Of a stretch of DNA of 64,000 bases, positions 46,467 through 57,200 are shown one piece after another. Under the pieces are notes generated by a model, which ran no database searches, was not told the origin of the DNA, and saw nothing but the letters and a program-made list of their open reading frames with translations. The stretch's first letter is position 1. Each line of letters opens with the position of its first letter. A program made the position numbers and the translations under genes. This DNA is from Rhipidocladum racemiflorum (taxonomy: Eukaryota > Streptophyta > Magnoliopsida > Poales > Poaceae): positions 38,156,193-38,220,192 of the forward strand of contig CM070592.1 in NCBI GenBank assembly GCA_036346355.1. The letters are read 5' to 3'.

Positions 46467-46590
46467 AAAATCTCACTTTTGAATACATCAAAGGGGAATT
46501 ACGAACAAAAAATCTCACTTTTGAATACATCAAAGGAGAATTACGAACAAAAAATCTCACTTTTGAATACATCAAAGGAGAATTACGAAC
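46467..46590. repeat. 42-bp tandem repeat, three copies
   Basis: The unit containing TCTCACTTTTGAATACATCA starts at 46471, 46513 and 46555, exactly 42 bases apart, with one variant base in copy 1. As a multiple of three it stays open on both strands. It lies about 90 bases past the stop of the 414-aa gene, probably in or just beyond its 3' UTR. Confidence 0.93.
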
Positions 46591-46675
46591 CATAATTTCG
46601 GGCGGGTTTGCCTTCTAATCAAAGTCAACCTATGGTAGACTCCTCCACAACATCCCTATGGTAGGACAGTCAACC

Positions 46676-48260
46676 TCATCTCCGTCGCCGGGAGAAAATT
46701 GCTCCAAAACATTTTACTGTTTTGTTCCAACATGCCGCGGCAACGCGTCGAACAGCCGATGCACCTACCCGCCGCCGCTGCGCCGCTTTCCCGGCGCGCT
46801 TACCACCCTGGTTGCCCGGCCGCCTCCGCCCGAAGTGATGGTGATGGTTAATGTGGCGGTGGTGGAACGCCCGGGCGAGGTTTTGGCGGTGGTGGAACGC
46901 CCGGGCGAGGTTGTCCTTGAGCCTCCTCAGCCGGACCTCCCGCCTCTCTTGGCGTTCCCGGCGGCGTCGGATCCTCGATCTGCTTGACAATTTAAGTGTG
47001 TAGTCCGGGCCTGCATCGCCTCCCGTGGGGCTTATGGAGGGCAACGAGCTATCGGCATTTGATGAGCTGCCGTTGTAGGTGCTGCCGGAGTCACTGCGAT
47101 TTACCATTCGCCGAGGCCGGCCGCTTGACCCGCCCACGCTGACACTGTCAGACAAGGCACCGTCATTTGACGAGGGCCGCTTCGGCGTAGCCGCGTCAGG
47201 CTCGGTTCGCCCAGAGTCACGACACGACATCATGCTTGTGGACAAGCCATAGCCCATCCCCTTCGTCGACGGCTCGCGGGAGACAAAGCGGCGCCTGCCG
47301 CTGTGCTGCAGTGACGAGTGATCACCACGGTGCAACGTAAGCCGACGGGATTTCTCGCTGGCATGGAGCCTTAGGCGTGGCTTGTCGTCGCGTGTCGGGC
47401 GAACTGATTGGATGGAGAGCTTCCTCTCCAGCGCTGGAGATATTAGCTGCAAATTAACAGACGACCTTTCTGTTGATCAGCATTTGTGAAGTGATTAGTG
47501 CTGCACTTTGCAATTGCACGAAAAAAATTACCTTTGCCTGCCTAATGAGAGCCTGCTGGGTGGCATCATCTAGCATCCTCATCAAAAGAGTCCTCGATGC
47601 CTCATCTAACTACACAAATGTTGGAACAGAATTAGCATTGCAACTGAAGACAGTAACTAGAAGAAAACAATCGATCTTACATTTTCACCTGCCCGGGCGC
47701 TGTGAAGCAGCCCATAGAGCTTCTTCAACGCCTGCAGATCAGACAAAACCTGCTCCATCCCGATTTCTTCTGGCAGCCTCACTTCGAAGGAGCATGAAAT
47801 AGAAAGATAAAACGGAAGAAAGATGAACAGCACCATCAGATCGTCAGTACCAAAAATTCTTTCTTTCAAGAAAGGAGACAGGAAGCATAAACTAACCTTG
47901 GTTACGGTCAGATGAAGAGACCGACGTCGTGTTGGCGCTAGCCCGAGTCTCTGGAGTTGAACATGAGTTCGAAAGGCCTTGACCGGCCGAGACTCTGGAG
48001 GCAGCTTGTCGGCGCATGGGCAGCGGCCGCGGCAACCGAGCAGTCCGTACGACGGGGTCACGCGTCCGGGCGGGCCGTCTTCTTCGATCCTACCAAACGA
48101 TGAAGTAAACCGCACATTTGGATTCATGACAATAATGTTTAAATCTTTTGGTGCTTACGTTGGAGAAAGCAGCGGACTGGAACTTCTTGCTTCCACCGGC
48201 CGGACGAACGTTCTTAATCTTGTATCCTATGCTAGACTTCTTGCCACCTTTTGACTCCAT
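46676..48260 (-). CDS. Five-exon gene, 414 aa basic protein, unknown function
   Basis: Coding exons on the minus strand: 48260-48159, 48089-47897, 47781-47681, 47609-47532, 47446-46676. All use GT-AG sites and agree in phase, giving 415 codons with the stop. The N-terminus is lysine-rich and polar, and residues 35-98 are Arg- and Ser-rich. Residues about 99-160 form the most ordered part (V-L-S-D-L-Q-A-L-K-K-L-Y-G-L-L, then L-L-M-R-M-L-D-D-A-T-Q-Q-A-L), predicted helical. The long last exon is low-complexity, with R-R-R-R-E-R-Q-E-R-R, an imperfect N-L-A-R-A-F-H-H-R duplication and a terminal RRRR. It looks nuclear and possibly nucleic-acid-binding, an inference from composition only. I do not recognise the family. 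Confidence 0.75.
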
Positions 48261-48633
48261 TAGAAGAATTTTTTATACCAGAACCGTTGGAACACACGCA
48301 CACACACACGCGCACGAGCACTGCGATCTCTGAAGAAAAATGCGCTTGCCTGACGGACTACGCGAACAGAGAACGCAGAATAGAGGAACGCGAGAGTTAT
48401 GGTAGAAATATGAAACGAAGGGAACTCACAATTCTTCAAGAATATATGCGACCGTGTCGCGAAGGGATCGTCTCCAAGAATTTCGATGCCAACAGACGAG
48501 GAGGGGACACCGGCGCTGGCGGGGGAGGAGGCGCTCCGCTGTCCTTGGCTTGGTGCGTAGAGGCTGTTTGGTCTGCGCGACTGCGAGGCGATCGATTCGA
48601 AGGCGTGGGGGCGATGGGCTCGCGCCACCAACG

Positions 48634-48643
48634 CTATTTATAG
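48634..48643 (-). promoter_or_regulatory. TATA box of the 414-aa gene
   Basis: CTATAAATAG on the minus strand, about 375 bases upstream of the start codon. The 5' UTR would include a CA-rich microsatellite (48293-48315) and possibly a leader intron, since a GTGAGT donor-like site lies near 48425. Confidence 0.7.
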
Positions 48644-48783
48644 AGTTGGAGCCAACCGACGCGACCCAGCCAAAGCGAGCGGAAGAGAAGTGCCGGCGGT
48701 TTGGTTGGTTCTCGTTTTGCCAACAACCGCAACACCCGTCGCTCGCCCCAGCTGTTTGGGTTCAGGCGTCGCTGACTCGCTTA

Positions 48784-49255
48784 TGTTAGTTTTGCTTGTT
48801 TTGTTTGAATCAATTAACTCCAGGAAGTCTTCCGGCCGGACTGAACAGACCTTGCAGTTTTGATGTAATGGTTCGTTTTGCTTGTTAGAAGACTATAAAT
48901 AGAACCCAGAAAAGCTGGCCGTATTATCGCCAGGCAAATCTGTGTGATCTCCGCTATTGTTGCTCTCCGATCGGGTTAGCTACGTACTGTTCCTCGTCCG
49001 GCAAGGTTCAGAACTTGCTTTGCCGACGAAAGTTCAGTATCGGCCTGCCGTAAAGTTTAACTGGGTGGGTTTGATTGATTTCCTGGCGCTGATGCATGTG
49101 TCGACAGCTTACTCGATCGCGTGGGCCATGAAGGCGCTGATGTGTCGACCGGAGAATGAAGGGGCAAAAACAATGCGCAGCTGTGGATGCAGCTGGTGAT
49201 TCCCTCGGCAAGACTCGATCGCACCAAGGCAGCCAGGTCAGGATAAAAACCCAAA
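48784..49255 (+). mobile_element. Insert with own TATA, solo LTR or divergent promoter
   Basis: It starts TGTTAGTTTTGCTTG. It carries CTATAAATAG at 48893-48902 on the plus strand, followed by leader-like sequence. It could be a small solo LTR or the start of a divergently transcribed unit. The open frame 48957-49199 shows no domain. The right boundary is unclear. Confidence 0.4.
48893..48902 (+). promoter_or_regulatory. Plus-strand TATA box
   Basis: CTATAAATAG, the same ten bases as the minus-strand TATA 250 bases away, pointing outward in the other direction. Confidence 0.5.
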
Positions 49256-49539
49256 CCACGAGTTGGAGGCTCGAGCCAACCGACGCGGCCGTCCGCTCGC
49301 ACCCACCGGCACCGCACCAAAGGACGCCGGCCGGCTGTTTGGTTGGTTAGGTTTTGCCTCCTTATTTTACTTTTGCCTCAGCGCCAACAACCGCAACACC
49401 CGAAATACCAAGCCAAGCTGCCGTCGCTCTCGCTCGCCCCCCGGCTGTTTGGGTTCATTCACGCGTCGCTTAATTACTCGCGTACGTGTGCCCTTTATTT
49501 GACGTGCTTTGCATTTTATTTGACCCACAAGGAAAAGCT

Positions 49540-50231
49540 TCATATAAAAGTTAAATCGAGTAAAACAAAAATATGACTAAATCCCAAATTACTTGTGGAT
49601 CATTTCTACAAAATTTTAGAAAATTTTGAATCGATTTAGTAGCCTTAGAAAATCAAAAACAGCATATTGTTATTTGGACCTAGAGCAATGTTAGAATTTT
49701 ATAAACATAATTATGCATCGTTTTGACTTGAAATTTTTGTTCAAGTATGTCTCCAAGATCCTCCACAAAAATTTCTAATGTGATTTAGTGCCTCAAATAA
49801 ATTAGAATGTGCTTGCTGTCCACAAAAACAGATAATTGAAATTCCCCCTTTTTTTCCTTTTCACTGCCAAGTGGGCCCTAGCCAAGTAGCCCCAACCTGG
49901 CAGTGTGCATTGTGATTCCTTGCCCTTTGCCAGTGGACCCCATGGCCCACTGACAGTCAACCCCCCTTTTTCCCTTCACTCTTCTCCTCTTCTTTCTCTC
50001 AACGTGGTCTTGTGATTCCTTGCCGTGGCAGCGGTCATGCCACTCGTGCTCATTCGCTCAGGCCTCCTCCGCCACGTTGTGGCAACCGCTTGCCACGACA
50101 GCCATTCCTTCCCCTCTTTTCTCTGCCACGACAGCACCCTCACGCGTGTGCTCTGCCAGGGACTAGCACAGGAGGCACATTAGAACCTGTCTTTTACGGT
50201 GTACTGTACTGTAAAAAAGAGGCTCCTCACA
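49540..50231 (+). mobile_element. LTR 3' fragment, internally deleted
   Basis: It ends CTCCTCACA at 50231. The terminal part from GGGACTAGCACAGGAGGC (50158) matches copy 1. Upstream it passes directly into the GC-rich LTR block (49860-50150), so the AT-rich middle found in other copies is missing. The left edge is uncertain. Confidence 0.6.
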
Positions 50232-50233
50232 GA

Positions 50234-50245
50234 TGGTATCAGAGC
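50234..50245 (+). other. Primer binding site for initiator methionine tRNA
   Basis: TGGTATCAGAGC two bases after the LTR end, identical to the site at 7039. Confidence 0.85.
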
Positions 50246-50656
50246 TATACTGACTGTAGGATAAACCCTAGATAGAAATTATCGTTAGCATAGAACTGAG
50301 AAATTCAAAATATTATCATTGAAAAGAAAAGAGTAACATTAGTTATATGTATACGTACTCTTTTCCCATATATAGAATTTTCCTCCTTATCTATGTATTC
50401 TTCTCTCGTATTGAATTTTCTTTCCTCACCACTATATATTCTTATTCTTTCTATAAGGATTTCTCTTCTTATCCTTACTCTCATTGAATAATGTCAACAA
50501 ATCTTTTTACAATAATTCTAATAACTTAACCAACAAAACCTACAGTATCTACGCCAGCAACTTCAAAAGATGAATGCAATGTTTCATCATCACTCCGACT
50601 TCATGGAAGCTTTGGATCATCATCATCGACCATTGGTGCAAGAACTCAAAGGAACT
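50246..50656 (+). mobile_element. Leader and start of internal region, truncated
   Basis: It matches 7051-7460 in several blocks and shows the CATCATCATC and GGTGCAAGAACTCAAAGGAAC sequence near the beginning of gag. It is cut at 50656, where the next LTR-type sequence begins. Confidence 0.6.
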
Positions 50657-53600
50657 TGTAACATCCCTGAATTTATTAAACAGTAAAAATAAAATATTAA
50701 AATATGAATTTGATTTATTATTATCTTTCCACAAATCTAAAAGCTTTTGTTAAGAAGATAATTGAATTCCTGAATTTAGAGAAGGAAAAAGTTATAGAAG
50801 ATAAAGTAGCCCAACATAAATCTTGAATACTAGATTAATCTTGAGAACTCCTTGACTAGTCAAAGAGAGTAGTGTGAACACCCTTGAACCATGAATGATC
50901 GACTTTAATTAATGACTTTGACTAGAAACAGTACATCAACAGATAAAGTAAATTTATTATCATTCCTGATCCAAATCATTCATTACATGAGTTTAAACAA
51001 CAACATTGTTGATTGATACACTGTAATTTACATTTACAATAAAAAAAATACAAAGATCTTTACAATGACATACAACAATTATATGGAATACAACTCATAT
51101 AATCATTCAATTACATATACAATTACAATTACAACTCACATAACTGCAGGATTACATATCCAATCATAATTACACAACCCAAAAGTAAATTACAAAACTG
51201 TAGGCTACAACTCCTGTACTAGCTTGATTTGCATTTGAGAACCTGCAAATTAAATGGTACGCATATAAGAATAAGAATGGAGTTAATGCATTAAATTAGA
51301 TACATTAAATGAAAAAGAGAAGAATTGCCGTCAGCCAATTAGTTGTTTGATCGCTCAATGAGGTACCCTAGATTGTCCGGGGGCCAATCTGGCTCCTCTC
51401 GCGATAGGGTTTGCATCATTCGGCAATAAACAAACCTGTTTAAGCCGTAGACGTGGATATTCAGAAATATCGCGAGGTAAAGATATTTTACCACAGTAAA
51501 ATAGTGAAACCTCAATGAGTAGGGATAAAACCAAGCAATAGAGCCTACGGGATAGCGCAGTTCATTCCAGAACCCACCAAAACCTCCAGGACCTTGAGGT
51601 GAGAAAATAGGGTAAAGCCCAACCAAGTGCTACAGAACCAGCCACGACAGGACTAACCGAAAACTCTAGAAAATCTGAGAGCAAAACAAATTACCAAGAC
51701 ATTTTCCCCTCAGTCGAACTCTCCAGCTCAATCCCAGCCGAAACCAGGGCAAAGGCCAGCCGGCCACCTAACCCACCAAAGCGAGTCACCAGGCCACATA
51801 AGAAGGCCCCAGATTAACCTAGCCAGCCGGCCGCTGCCCGAACCAAGGTTGAGAGATCAAGTGCACCGACTAAGCCATTAATATGTGCAATCATCTCAGC
51901 CGCAAAGGCAATTAGACCAAGCCCTTCTTTCAAACCCTGCTCACACCGCCATAGCCATGCTATATATAAACCAGCCAAGCTTCATCTAGGAGTTCACAAA
52001 GCAAGCTTTTTCCAGTAAGCCACCCAAGACACAAGAACATACGAAGAAGCTAGTGCCAAAGGCAAAGTTCCTAGAGTATAACTCCCATGGAAGCAAATAT
52101 CTGAGTAAATCACAAGTAATCAATAAGGAGCTAGCAGGCCACAAACCCTAAATAGAAGCAAAGCAACGTTCAGGCAGACCAGCCGGAGCCATCAATAAGG
52201 GAGCACATCAACACAAGTAAGAAGCAGCCAGGAGAGTTTATGTCCAGACGCTGACCCCAGGAGCAAGAAGGGGGAAACAAGCTGAACCGATATCTATCCA
52301 TCCATCCCCTTGTCACTCAAGTAAGTTCCCACAAATTTGATTCCATTAGGAGTATCATATCATACCCAGGGAGATTGGAAATGAGCTAGATTAGAAAATA
52401 ACAGTAGAAGGATAAAAGGGGAAAGCATAGGAAAAATGGCCTCAGTTTAGATGCATAACAAAAACTACGAGGGTTACGTCATGCGTCCCCTCTGATTTGC
52501 AAATACTCCCCCGGCGTAATGCAAATCAGGGTCGTCGCCATAACGCCATCCAACTCGTAAATTGGTTAATGCACGAATCATCACGGACCAAAAGGGGCAA
52601 TATCCACTTTTAAGACATGGTATCAATTTCATCATTTACCATGTAAATCAGTCTATCTCGAAACTCTGTCATCATGTTGTAACTAAGCATTTAGATCATC
52701 AAAGCATGGCCTAGTATCAAATTATCATTTACTAAGCCAATCCATCCTTGAATAAAGTACTCCCACAAATATTCGTAGATCATGATCCATCAGTATATAA
52801 TCATGGCCATTAAGCGATCAATGGCGTCAAAACCATTGTCTGTCACCTAAACAAATCAAAGTCACTGTCAACACACCCTGAATCTATGATCAATAATCAG
52901 ATTATGGCAAGAAATCAATCCATGTAAGCCAACCAGGCATATAACCGATTTCCAATGCATCAGGGCATAGCAAAAATCAATCATCCAGACAGGGCAATAA
53001 CAAGCATGAAAGGACCTCGTTTATTCCTGTGACACAATTTTAACCCCTCTCCATTTCAAGCATGAGCATAAATAGCAGGCACACAAAAGAATTCTTTACT
53101 ACCTTAGGCTTTCACAGTTCAATAGAGTCCACTATATATATATTGGCCTCTGTAGCTCAATGGGATTCAACATAAAGAAAATGCCAGTCACTCATTAATC
53201 TAGGTATGTATCAGGTTAATACTACACAATGGCCTGAACATCTATTTTGAGTGAGAATTGTGTAACCTGATACTTCATCTTTGTAGACTCATAAAGAATC
53301 TGATGCCAAAGATTAAGCGTACTATAGAATAAGCATATTACAGCTTTGTGTTTCTACACAACGATTCATATAGGGTAATTGTGTTCAAGGCATGCAATAC
53401 ATATCCATATACTACCTGACCTTAAAATACAAGGTTGGCAGCACATAAGGTCCTCAAGAATTCATTATGATATCTAAATATTGATGACAATGCATCCAAT
53501 CGTACGCTGTCCACAATTGCATTTTTAGCATAGAAGATTCATGAAACCTTTACACTACACAGTTTATAATATTACCATAAACAATTTGCGTATCAGGGAA

Positions 53601-54291
53601 ATGCTCACAACAATCACTCACAGAATGAAATTATCATTCATAAAGTTTACCTCTGTGTTTTATCACATCATGAACCATATTTAGCCAATCAGCTAAACTA
53701 TCAAAACAAAAATTAAGAAGGAGGGAGGAATTACTTAGCTCTTGAAAAGGGGGGAATAAACCCTAGCAATAGCCGAGCCATAGCCGAATGGTGTTAGGGT
53801 CTACTGTAGCCGCCAATGTTGGAGAAACCCCAAATCCCAGAGGCGACAACCCAGAAAGGGGAAGAGGTGAAGGATTAGGTAAAGAGGAGAAAAAGTGAGC
53901 AAAGGAAATGGAGGTAGCGAGAGATACTTAGCTCAGACGGAGGAGGCGTAGGGAGATCCGAAACCGGGGGCTAGACGGAGGATACCCACGGAGTCAGATC
54001 CGAACAGATCAGAGATCGGGGCATTAGCCCTAGGGCGCGGCAGCTAGGGCGAAGGACCGGCGCAAGGGCGGCGCGCGCGCGAGGAAGACCTGGCGACGGG
54101 CGATTGGCCTGAGGCGCGGCGCTGGAGTGGAGCCGACGGAGGCGGAGACGGCAAGGAGCCGGAGGAGGCTGGGCAAATTAGCGTCGGCACCGGCCAAAGA
54201 CCAGAACGAGTGGAGACATGAGTAATGGGGGAGAGATTAGCAAAAGTCTCTGGAAGGAGATGGGTTTGGTTAACCGAACCAATAAAGAAAG
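50657..54291 (-). mobile_element. Long LTR-type element, interrupted by copy 3
   Basis: Its outer edge reads TGTAACATCCCTG at 50657. The part to about 51470 matches the right end of the 7.65-kb insertion in inverse orientation, so the 3' end is probably at 50657. A GC-rich block lies at 53880-54290. A plus-strand TATA-like CTATATATAAA at 51959 and several short ORFs are present but unsupported as genes. It may continue at 60365-60584, beyond the later LTR insertion. Confidence 0.55.
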
Positions 54292-57200
54292 TGTCAGAAC
54301 CCTCCCTTTTATGGCATGGAATACCAAGAGGGATTCCTATGTGCAAACAGTACTAGTCCCATGATCAGTGGCTAGCACGCACATTTACAACATTGTCATC
54401 ACATCCATACAAGTTCACATTTCATTAATAGAAATAAAGTTTTACAATCATGGCCTATTGGCCGAATTCAAGAGTTTGCAGCGGAAGATACATTGCTTGG
54501 TAGTATGTCTTCTACCCAAAATACCACAGGCAACTGACAAGGGTAAACCTTAGAAAGACTCGTTAGCAAAGTCCCCGTATTCTGCGTCTGGATCTGGCTA
54601 CTCATTCTCTTCATTCTCTGAATGTCAACAATAGCAAGGTTGAGTACACGTATGTACTCGCAAGACTTGTAGTGTATCACAAATGTATATAGTAAATGCA
54701 GGCTATGTCATGGGAAGCTACTAAGTTATTTTGCATAAAGCCGAATTGAATTGTAAATACAGTATAATAGATTGCAAACGTAATTTGTAAAGCAATTGAC
54801 AGATATGTAAATAACAAGTATAAATAAGAGTAGTATCAACCTCACAATCCTCCATGATTGTGAGTGAAGTATCGTCCATTCCCATACTATCAACAACAAT
54901 ACTTACCATTGACCACAACACTTCCACATGATTCTTTCCAACTACCATTAAGTTCCATCCATTTTGTAAAAGTACCAAAACTCTAACTTAGTGTGAGCGC
55001 ACCAAGACTCCCATAACCGTGGGAACGGCTTTTCGAAAAGTTTAGACTTTGCAGAGTTGTACAACTTTACCCACAAATAATGATTTTCCCTTTGTGCATT
55101 GCAAATTAACACACTTCCTTAGGTGTGCCGCGAGGAAAATCATACACAACTGTTACATTATTTAATCCTGACTTTACACCAGCCCAGTGACGTTAAATCC
55201 TTACTATGGTAGGAACAAAAATTTGGGATGATATAAATTCTCATTGCGCGAGATAAAGAACACGTGTTCCTTCCCATAGTGAGGCGTACACCGTTGCATC
55301 GGTATGCAATTACCCACAAGTCCATGTGGAAGCCCCTTACAAGCCAACTCGAAAGGGTTTAAGGCTTGTGCTACTTCGGCCTCCCAATGTGCAAAGCCAG
55401 TTTTAAATAACTTAGTAGGTTGAGGCTACCCCATAAATAGCATTGTGGTTGTACGGTAATTCTTGGATTTAACAACACTATGTTCGGTCCTTAAATTAAC
55501 CCAGGTGGAAACTCCCCCCCTACACTACGTGTAAGTTAATGCTTACACCTCCGGCTATTGCCATAATCCACCTGTGTCAAAACATACTTTTATTTTCATT
55601 TTTAACAAACTATCGGTATCCTTTACTGTCATAACCAACCTTTCCAAATCATGAGACACCACCTGTCTCTTCCAAAACATGTCTATTCTCATTGATTATC
55701 ATGAACAGTGTAACCATCCATTCATGATCCCATTACTAGAGCATACTAAGCATGTGCAAATAATAATCGAGTATACCAAATTGACATTATCTTTTGTTTA
55801 ACCATAACCTAGGGTTTCCAATGTTCTCATGTCAACAAATAATTGAGGTAATCCCACAATCCAGGTTTAGTTCTACCGCATCCCACAATATAGCAAGTTT
55901 AAGGAACATAGCGCATGCATAATAATTTTGACAAACAAAGTAAACTAATTGAAATAGTGGGTTCAATATGGTCAAAGGAGGGTGCTTGCCTTGCTTGTTG
56001 AATTCAGTAGTGAAGTCGGAGTCGTCAACGAAGGTATCCGGAGTATCGGTGTCTACACGCCATATCATAAAAAGCGAAGCAACATCCAAATCCAGAAAAG
56101 AAAAAACAACAAGTAAACATACAATACATGTGGCAAAAAGAAGTCGAATATATTCACAAATAGAACCATTCATGGAAAACAAGTGCGATAGTGCGCTTTG
56201 GCGGAGGTTAGGGTTTGGGTCCAACTAGTGCAGAACGTAAAACCGTGTTTAACGAAAGTTACCATTTACGAATTCAAGGGGCCAAAATTACGTATGTGAT
56301 TATTTTCATTTTCAAATACAAGAAGCTAAGATTGTTTGGATTAATACAATTAAGATTAAAAGTATAATTTGCACAAAAGTTGATTTATATAAGTCGGGTT
56401 TAGAGGATAGGGCTAGAGGTTATATTTACATGATTATATGATGATTCTAGTGACAAAAACATTTTACCTTAGGGTTTAATAAGTCCAACTATTCGAATAC
56501 CAAGTTACTAACTTTCATGACAATTAGGCCTGTTGTGCTAATAGGATTCAGATGCAAAGCAAGTCATTAATTAAATGTTTTTCCATATTATGGTAGTACA
56601 AAAATTATAGAATGGTTTTGAGCTATTCCATCTAATCTTTGTATTTAGATGAGGTATTCTACGGGTGGCCGAAAAGGCTTAAATGTCACAATTTTACACG
56701 CATGGACGGTGTCGTTTTTGTTTTACGAATGTGACTGTACCTTAATAAATTATTTAACCATTCTTCAGGAACTATCAGGGGATACCTCTAAGAGTGTTTT
56801 AAAGTTGGTTCCGCGATATTTCACTTTCAACTACGATGTTTTTAATATAAAAGAGTATTAGGGCCTTATATGGTTTTAGTTCAATAATACGAAAACATCT
56901 ATTATTTTTGCATAACTAGGAAGGGTATCACTTTTAAAGGTTTTAGGATTTGGTTTCACCAAATTTTAAGTTTGTTTGCAAAAGTTACGACTATTAGAAC
57001 TATTTAAGTATCAAAACTTCGATCAATAAGCATTTACGGCATATTAAGGCAAAACTTAAATATTTTAATATATTTGAAAACTATGTGACATTAGGGGTAT
57101 AACCAAATCAGTCTTACCAATATTTGAGTTCATTTTAACTATTTGATTTGCATGCAATAGTTACGGTCATTCACATTTTTAAAGTTTTGCTAAACTTCAT

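Larger units (their letters stand above)
48645..49480. repeat. Direct repeat of promoter-upstream sequence, split by an insert
   Basis: The block with GAGTTGGAG...GAGCCAACCGACGCG, GGTTTGGTTGGTT, CCAACAACCGCAACACCCG and CTGTTTGGGTTCA is present at about 48645-48775 and again, with extra bases, at about 49260-49475. About 480 bases separate them. Confidence 0.8.

Noticed and set aside
46467..46590. Possible CRISPR-like array
   Set aside because: The units are contiguous tandem repeats without unique spacers, and the window is a plant nuclear genome.
48957..49199. 80-aa plus-strand ORF downstream of the divergent TATA
   Set aside because: No domain or splice continuation is visible, so it is kept only as part of the divergent-promoter observation.
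51339..51626. Minus-strand 95-aa open frame with hydrophobic, membrane-like middle
   Set aside because: About 90 bases of it match 38055-38160, inside the 7.65-kb insertion, where the frame is not kept. It is LTR sequence, not a conserved protein.
51959..52100. Gene promoter with CTATATATAAA
   Set aside because: No coding exon follows on the plus strand, and the segment lies inside an LTR-type element.
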